Both the position numbers and the translations under genes were made by a program. Shown in pieces: positions 59,684 to 64,000 of a DNA stretch of 64,000 bases. This DNA comes from Oscillospiraceae bacterium (lineage in GTDB: Bacteria > Bacillota > Clostridia > Oscillospirales > CAG-272). Location of the stretch: assembly GCA_015065385.1 (NCBI GenBank), contig SVQK01000120.1:1-64000 (forward strand), given 5' to 3'. The notes below the pieces were generated by a model. The model had not been told where the DNA came from. It searched no databases and saw only the letters and a list, made by a program, of their open reading frames with translations. Positions within the stretch are counted from its first letter, which is position 1; every line of letters starts with the position of its first letter.

Positions 59684-61474
59684 TCATGACACCAGCGATT
59701 CCGGAGCGACGTATTTCTCGCCGGTGTTCGCCCGGAACTGCAGGCTGTAGAGATCCTTGTACATCCCGCCCTTTTCCATGAGTTCTTCGTGCGAGCCCTG
59801 TTCCACGATCTTCCCGCCGGAGATCACCGCGATCTCGTCCGCGTTTTTGATCGTCGAGAGCCGGTGCGCCACGACCAGCGTCGTCCGTCCGCGGCAGAGC
59901 TCGTCGAGGGATTGCTGGATCAGGATCTCCGTCGTGTTGTCCAGCGCCGAGGTCGCCTCGTCGAGGATCAGAATGGGCGGATTTTTCAGAAAGACCCGCG
60001 CGATGGAGAGCCGCTGCTTCTGGCCGCCGGACAGCCGCACACCGCGCTCGCCGATTTCCGTCGCGTATCCGTGCTCGAGGGACATGATGTAGTCGTGGAT
60101 ATTGGCCCGTTTCGCCGCCTCGATCACTTCCTCGTCCGTGGCGTCGAGCCGTCCGTATAGGATGTTGTCCTTGATCGACGCGTTGAAGAGGTAGATATCC
60201 TGCTGGACAATCCCGATGTTCCGCCGGAGGGATTCCATCGTCACGTCGTGGATCTCCCGGCCGTCGATGAGGATCTCGCCCTTGAGGAAGTCGTAGAAGT
60301 GGGGGATCAGGTGGCAGATCGTGGTCTTTCCGCCGCCGGAAGGTCCCACCAGCGCGAAGGTCTTGCCCTTCGGAATGTCGAGCGATACGTCCGTCAGCAC
60401 CTCGCGCGGGGTCTCGCCCTCGATTTTCTTGCCGTCCTTGTCGTAGACATCGTAGTGATAGGTCAGGTGGCGCAGCTCGATGTGTCCGTCCACATGGCCG
60501 ATATCCCGCGCGGCGGGCGCGTCCTTTTCCGGCTCTTCGTCAATGATCTCGAGGAACCGCTCAAACCCCGTGACGCCGTTCTGGTACTGCTCCATGAAGT
60601 TGATGAGCGTCATGACCGGGTTGATGAACATGTTTACGGACACGATGAACGCGGAGTAGTCTCCGAAGGAGATCTTCCCGTCGTACAGGAAGAGACCGCC
60701 CGCGATCAGGATGATGACGTTGAAAATATCCGTGACGAAGGACGTGCCGGAGTGGAACTGACCCATGGCCTTGTAGGAGTCCCGCCGGGCTTCGATGAAC
60801 TCCGTATTGCCCTGCTCGAACTTTTCCGCCTCCTTGTCCGCGTTGGTGTAAGCCTTCGTGACCCGGATGCCGGCGATGGAGGATTCGAGGGCAGCGTTGA
60901 TGACGGCGAGGGACTTTCTCGTCTCCGTGAACGCCGCGCGCATTTTCTTCCGCAGAACGCCCGAGATGATGACGAGGAAGGGAACCGCCGCGAAGATGAT
61001 GAGCGTCAGCCAGATATTGATCGTCGAAAGATAGATGAAAGCCACCACGATGGAGATGGACGAGATGATGATGTTCTCCGGCCCGTGGTGCGCGAGCTCG
61101 GAAATGTCCATCAGGTCGTTCGTCATGCGGGACATGATTTTGCCGGTCTCGTGGTTGTCGTAGTAGCTGTAGGGCAGCTTTTCGAGATGGCTGAACATAT
61201 CCCGGCGCATCTGGGCCTGCATGTGGACGCCCACCATGTGCCCCTGATACTGGATGAAGAAGTTGAGCAGCATCCGGACGGCGTAGAGGCCGAGCAGCAT
61301 CAGCCCGAACCAGACGATGAGGCGGTATTTGCGGTTCGGGATCAGGTCGTTGAGCATCGCGCGCGTGATCATGGGATACACGACGCCGATCAGCGCGACG
61401 AGCAGGGACGCCAGCATGTCGAGCGCGAACATGACCCGGTGAGGCCGGTAGTAGGAGATGAATCGTTTCAGCAT
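59684..61474 (-). CDS. ABC exporter, half-transporter (MsbA/BmrA type)
   Basis: About 596 aa from ATG 61474, preceded by GGAGGGAG; ATG 61495 is less well placed. Six membrane segments (residues 10-310), then the ATPase: Walker A GPSGGGKT, signature LSGGQKQRL, Walker B ILILDEATSALD (catalytic Glu present) and HRLST switch. Both sites of a dimer would be active, so a homodimer is likely. It is a multidrug- or lipid-exporter type with unknown substrate. Divergent from the ABC pair that follows. Confidence 0.9.
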   Translation of the reverse strand: MLKRFISYYRPHRVMFALDMLASLLVALIGVVYPMITRAMLNDLIPNRKYRLIVWFGLMLLGLYAVRMLLNFFIQYQGHMVGVHMQAQMRRDMFSHLEKLPYSYYDNHETGKIMSRMTNDLMDISELAHHGPENIIISSISIVVAFIYLSTINIWLTLIIFAAVPFLVIISGVLRKKMRAAFTETRKSLAVINAALESSIAGIRVTKAYTNADKEAEKFEQGNTEFIEARRDSYKAMGQFHSGTSFVTDIFNVIILIAGGLFLYDGKISFGDYSAFIVSVNMFINPVMTLINFMEQYQNGVTGFERFLEIIDEEPEKDAPAARDIGHVDGHIELRHLTYHYDVYDKDGKKIEGETPREVLTDVSLDIPKGKTFALVGPSGGGKTTICHLIPHFYDFLKGEILIDGREIHDVTMESLRRNIGIVQQDIYLFNASIKDNILYGRLDATDEEVIEAAKRANIHDYIMSLEHGYATEIGERGVRLSGGQKQRLSIARVFLKNPPILILDEATSALDNTTEILIQQSLDELCRGRTTLVVAHRLSTIKNADEIAVISGGKIVEQGSHEELMEKGGMYKDLYSLQFRANTGEKYVAPESLVS

Positions 61475-61507
61475 GGGGATCTCCCTCCGTTTCATTCGAT
61501 CCTCATC

Positions 61508-61536
61508 ATTATATCGGATTTTTACAAAAAAGTCAA
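61508..61536 (-). promoter_or_regulatory. Promoter of the minus-strand ABC exporter gene
   Basis: On the minus strand TTGACT (61536-61531), 17 bp and perfect TATAAT (61513-61508). Confidence 0.8.
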
Positions 61537-61613
61537 TATTTGAAATAATAAATTCCGAAAAAACCGGGGGATAACGGAGGAATGTCCGCGCGGTCCCTTT
61601 TTCCTAAAAAACC

Positions 61614-61642
61614 TTGATTTCCGTTCAGAAATATGGTAGAAT
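61614..61642 (+). promoter_or_regulatory. Promoter of the plus-strand ABC exporter pair
   Basis: TTGATT (61614-61619), 17 bp and TAGAAT (61637-61642). Confidence 0.7.
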
Positions 61643-61682
61643 GAACCGGTTTGTGTCAGAACGGAACCCCTGACGGAAGGAA

Positions 61683-63488
61683 GTGATTTTCTTGCTGTTC
61701 GGCAAACACATCAACCGGTACTATCTGCGGTACGGCTGGGCCCTGCTTCTCGGCGTCGCGGCGCTGGTGCTTGTGGACTATTTTCAGCTGAAAATGCCCG
61801 AGCTGTACCGGATGACGGTCAACGGCCTGAACGACGGAGCCGTCCCCATGAAGAACGGAACCGTGATGCCCTTCGATATGGATTTCCTGCTCGACGAGAT
61901 CTGCCGCCCGATGTTCGGCATCCTCTTTGCGATGGTGATCGGACGGTTCCTCTGGCGGGTGTGCTTTTTCGGAACCGCCGTCGCCGTGGAAACCGATCTG
62001 CGGGGCCGGATGTTCGACCGCTGCAAGGATCTCTCCCGTCCTTTTTACGAGCGCGAGAAGGTGGGCAACCTCATGTCCCTCTTCACCAATGACCTCGAGA
62101 CGGTGCAGGACTGCTTCGGCGGCGGGATCCTGATGCTGGCGGACGCCGTCCTGCTCGGGCTTCTCGCCCTGTACAAGATGTCGCGCATGAGCCTCTCCCT
62201 CACGCTCTTTTCCATGCTTCCCATGATCCTGCTCTTCTTCATGGGCTGGCTCGTCGGAAAGTCCATGCGCAAAAAATGGCAGATCCGTCAGGAGGCGTTC
62301 TCCGACCTCTCAGACTTCTCGCAGGAGAGCTTTTCCGGGATCGCCGTCATCAAGGCATTCGTCCGGGAGGCGAAGGAGCTTCTGGCGTTCCGGAAGCTGA
62401 ACCTGCAGAACGAGGAGGCCAACGTCGAGTACACAAAGATCTCCACCCTGTTCCAGATTTCCGTGACCCTGTTTGTGGAATCCATCATCTGCGTCATTCT
62501 CGGCTACGGCGGCTGGCTGGTTCATGAGAAGGTCTTCGACGCCGGACAGCTCGTGGAGTTCATCGGCTATTTCACCGCGGTGGTCTGGCCCGTCATGGCG
62601 GTCTCCCAGCTGATCGAGATGCAGTCCAGAGGCCGCGCGTCCCTTACCCGGATTTCGGATCTTCTCGACACCGAGCCCGAAGTGCGCGACCGGGAAGAGG
62701 CGGCGGCAAACGAAGATCTCGTCCTCACCGGCGACATCGAGTTCCGCGGCCTGAACTTCCGCTATCCCGGCGCGGAGTACAACGCCCTGAGCGACGTGGA
62801 TCTGCACATCAGAGCCGGGGAGAACATCGGCGTGATCGGCCGCACGGGATCCGGCAAGACCACCCTCGTGGATCTGATCCTGCGCACCTACAACGTGGAG
62901 GACGGGACCCTCTTCGTGGACGGACACGATGTCAACACCGTTCCGATCCGCACCCTCCGGAAGTACGCCGCCTATGTGCCGCAGGACAACTTCCTCTTTT
63001 CCGACACCATCGCCCGCAACATTGCCTTTGCCTCCGACTCGGACGATCCGGAGAAGATCGAGGCTGCCGCGCGGCTCTCCGACGTTCACGACAACATCGC
63101 GGCCTTTCCGGAGCAGTACGCAACGGTGCTGGGCGAGCGCGGCGTGACGGTCTCCGGCGGCCAGAAGCAGCGCATTTCCATCGCCCGCGCGCTCATGAAG
63201 GAGGCCCCGATCCTGATTCTGGACGACTCGGTCTCCGCCGTGGATACGGGCACGGAGAAGACCATTCTTGAAAATCTCCGCCGCACGAGGAAGGGAAAAA
63301 CGACCATCCTCATCGCCCACCGCATCTCCACCGTGGAGAGCATGGACCGGATCGTGCTGCTTGACGAAGGCCGCGTGCTGGCGGTCGGATCCCACGCCGA
63401 GCTCATCGAGACCTGCCCCGAATATAAGAGCATGGTCGAGCTGCAGAAGATGCAGAGCATGAGCGAAGAGAAACGGAAGGAGAACTGA
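61683..63488 (+). CDS. ABC exporter subunit with degenerate Walker B (heterodimer type)
   Basis: 601 aa from GTG 61683; TTG 61692 is better spaced from GGAAGGA and cannot be excluded. Six membrane segments (residues 15-310), Walker A GRTGSGKT, signature VSGGQKQRIS, Walker B LILDDSVSAVD with Asp instead of the catalytic Glu, and HRIST switch. That substitution is typical of the degenerate subunit in heterodimeric exporters such as TM287/288 or BmrCD. The next gene begins 2 bp after its stop and should encode the partner. Confidence 0.88.
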   Translation: MIFLLFGKHINRYYLRYGWALLLGVAALVLVDYFQLKMPELYRMTVNGLNDGAVPMKNGTVMPFDMDFLLDEICRPMFGILFAMVIGRFLWRVCFFGTAVAVETDLRGRMFDRCKDLSRPFYEREKVGNLMSLFTNDLETVQDCFGGGILMLADAVLLGLLALYKMSRMSLSLTLFSMLPMILLFFMGWLVGKSMRKKWQIRQEAFSDLSDFSQESFSGIAVIKAFVREAKELLAFRKLNLQNEEANVEYTKISTLFQISVTLFVESIICVILGYGGWLVHEKVFDAGQLVEFIGYFTAVVWPVMAVSQLIEMQSRGRASLTRISDLLDTEPEVRDREEAAANEDLVLTGDIEFRGLNFRYPGAEYNALSDVDLHIRAGENIGVIGRTGSGKTTLVDLILRTYNVEDGTLFVDGHDVNTVPIRTLRKYAAYVPQDNFLFSDTIARNIAFASDSDDPEKIEAAARLSDVHDNIAAFPEQYATVLGERGVTVSGGQKQRISIARALMKEAPILILDDSVSAVDTGTEKTILENLRRTRKGKTTILIAHRISTVESMDRIVLLDEGRVLAVGSHAELIETCPEYKSMVELQKMQSMSEEKRKEN

Positions 63489-63490
63489 CA

Positions 63491-64000
63491 TGAGGGAATA
63501 TCTGCCGCTTCTCGTCATCGGCGCGGTCCTCGGCGTCCTCTCCGCCGTCTTCTTCTCCGCCTACCTCGTGATCCGGAAGCAGAAGGAGGCGATCGGCTTC
63601 GACCGGAACATGAAGGATTCCGAGATCGTCCGCCGCCTCGTGAAATACGCGAAGCCCCATATCCGCGCCTTCCTGCTTGTCGGGCTGGTCATGCTCTTCT
63701 CCATCGCCTACGACGTGATCTCCCCCCTGATCGTCGGGCGGATCGAGGAGATGCTCAAAGAGGACTTCGCCATGCCGGTGCTTCTCCGCTGGGTTGCCGT
63801 TTACGCGGGAATCCTGCTCGTGTCCCTCGTCTGCTCCTATGTTCAGGCGATCGTGCTGCAGCGCACTGGACAGAAGATCCTCTCCGCCCTCCGCCTCGAG
63901 CTCTTCGACCACATCGAGCATCTGTCCCACGCCCAGCTCAACGCGATCCCCGTCGGCAAGCTCGTGACCCGCGTGACCAACGACACCGGCGCGATCTCCA
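63491..64000 (+). CDS. ABC exporter subunit, N-terminal part (cut by window edge)
   Basis: 170 codons visible from ATG 63491. Two or three membrane segments are seen after the N-terminal helix, with VRRLVKYAKPHIRAFLLVGL and RLELFDHIEHLSHAQLNAIP, then VGKLVTRVTNDTGAIS, the usual ABC type-1 membrane domain. The ATPase lies beyond the edge. Partner of the previous subunit by position. Confidence 0.85.

Overview
The window looks like chromosomal DNA of an uncultured, GC-rich Bacillota bacterium of the class Clostridia (an Oscillospirales- or Christensenellales-like gut commensal). This is an inference from: AGGAGG-type ribosome sites; sigma-A promoters with 17-18 bp spacers; BspA-type leucine-rich-repeat proteins with dockerins; SLH-domain proteins; CotH; an NHLM-type peptide exporter; and SpoIIE and RsbW-like modules. 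I see no rRNA, tRNA, CRISPR array, prophage or intact IS element. Genes are densely packed, often with ATGA or GTGA overlaps.

Layout. 1-2.8 kb (minus): 5-oxoproline hydrolysis operon pxpB-pxpC-ycsI-like-pxpA (pxpA cut by the edge), divergent from a TauE/SafE (TSUP) permease. 3.8-9.8 kb (plus): a complete oppBCDFA-type peptide ABC importer behind a strong promoter and a ~230 nt leader. 10.0-12.5 kb (minus): an ECF-like sigma factor with a membrane partner, a lipoprotein and a small membrane protein. 12.6-20.6 kb (minus): a glycan/sugar-acid block (GH4, SDR, ManD/RspA-like dehydratase, nucleotidyltransferase, GH31, Gfo/Idh/MocA oxidoreductase). 20.7-25.6 kb (minus): a lipoprotein, a DUF5131-type protein, a membrane-anchored PI-PLC-like enzyme and a TrkA-C membrane protein. 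25.6-28.4 kb (minus): a heparinase II/III-like lyase preceded by a frameshifted 4Fe-4S protein. 28.6-30.9 kb (minus): a second ECF sigma factor and its large membrane partner.

31.1-36.2 kb (plus): three-gene NHLM-type RiPP export system (short HlyD-like protein, C39-peptidase ABC transporter, second ABC transporter) with no visible precursor. 36.2-36.7 kb: non-coding DNA with hairpin repeats. 36.8-40.3 kb (plus): 7TM sensor, histidine kinase and LuxR-type response regulator. The same palindrome/-35/-10 arrangement stands before this operon and before the next gene, an SLH-domain surface protein, so the regulator probably controls both. 40.4-46.2 kb (plus): two SLH proteins, a zinc-ribbon protein and a lipoprotein.

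46.2-50.2 kb (minus) is the most unusual locus: a MATE transporter fused to an RsbW-like ATPase domain, then an acetyltransferase with a Cys-rich tail, then a membrane SpoIIE phosphatase, all translationally overlapping. The phosphatase keeps its catalytic motifs, while the RsbW-like domain appears to have lost its N-box Asn and G1-box Asp. 50.4-59.5 kb holds two dockerin-bearing LRR proteins around a CotH lipoprotein and a URO-D-family protein. 59.7-64 kb holds a homodimer-type ABC exporter divergent from a probable heterodimeric ABC exporter pair, the second cut by the window edge.
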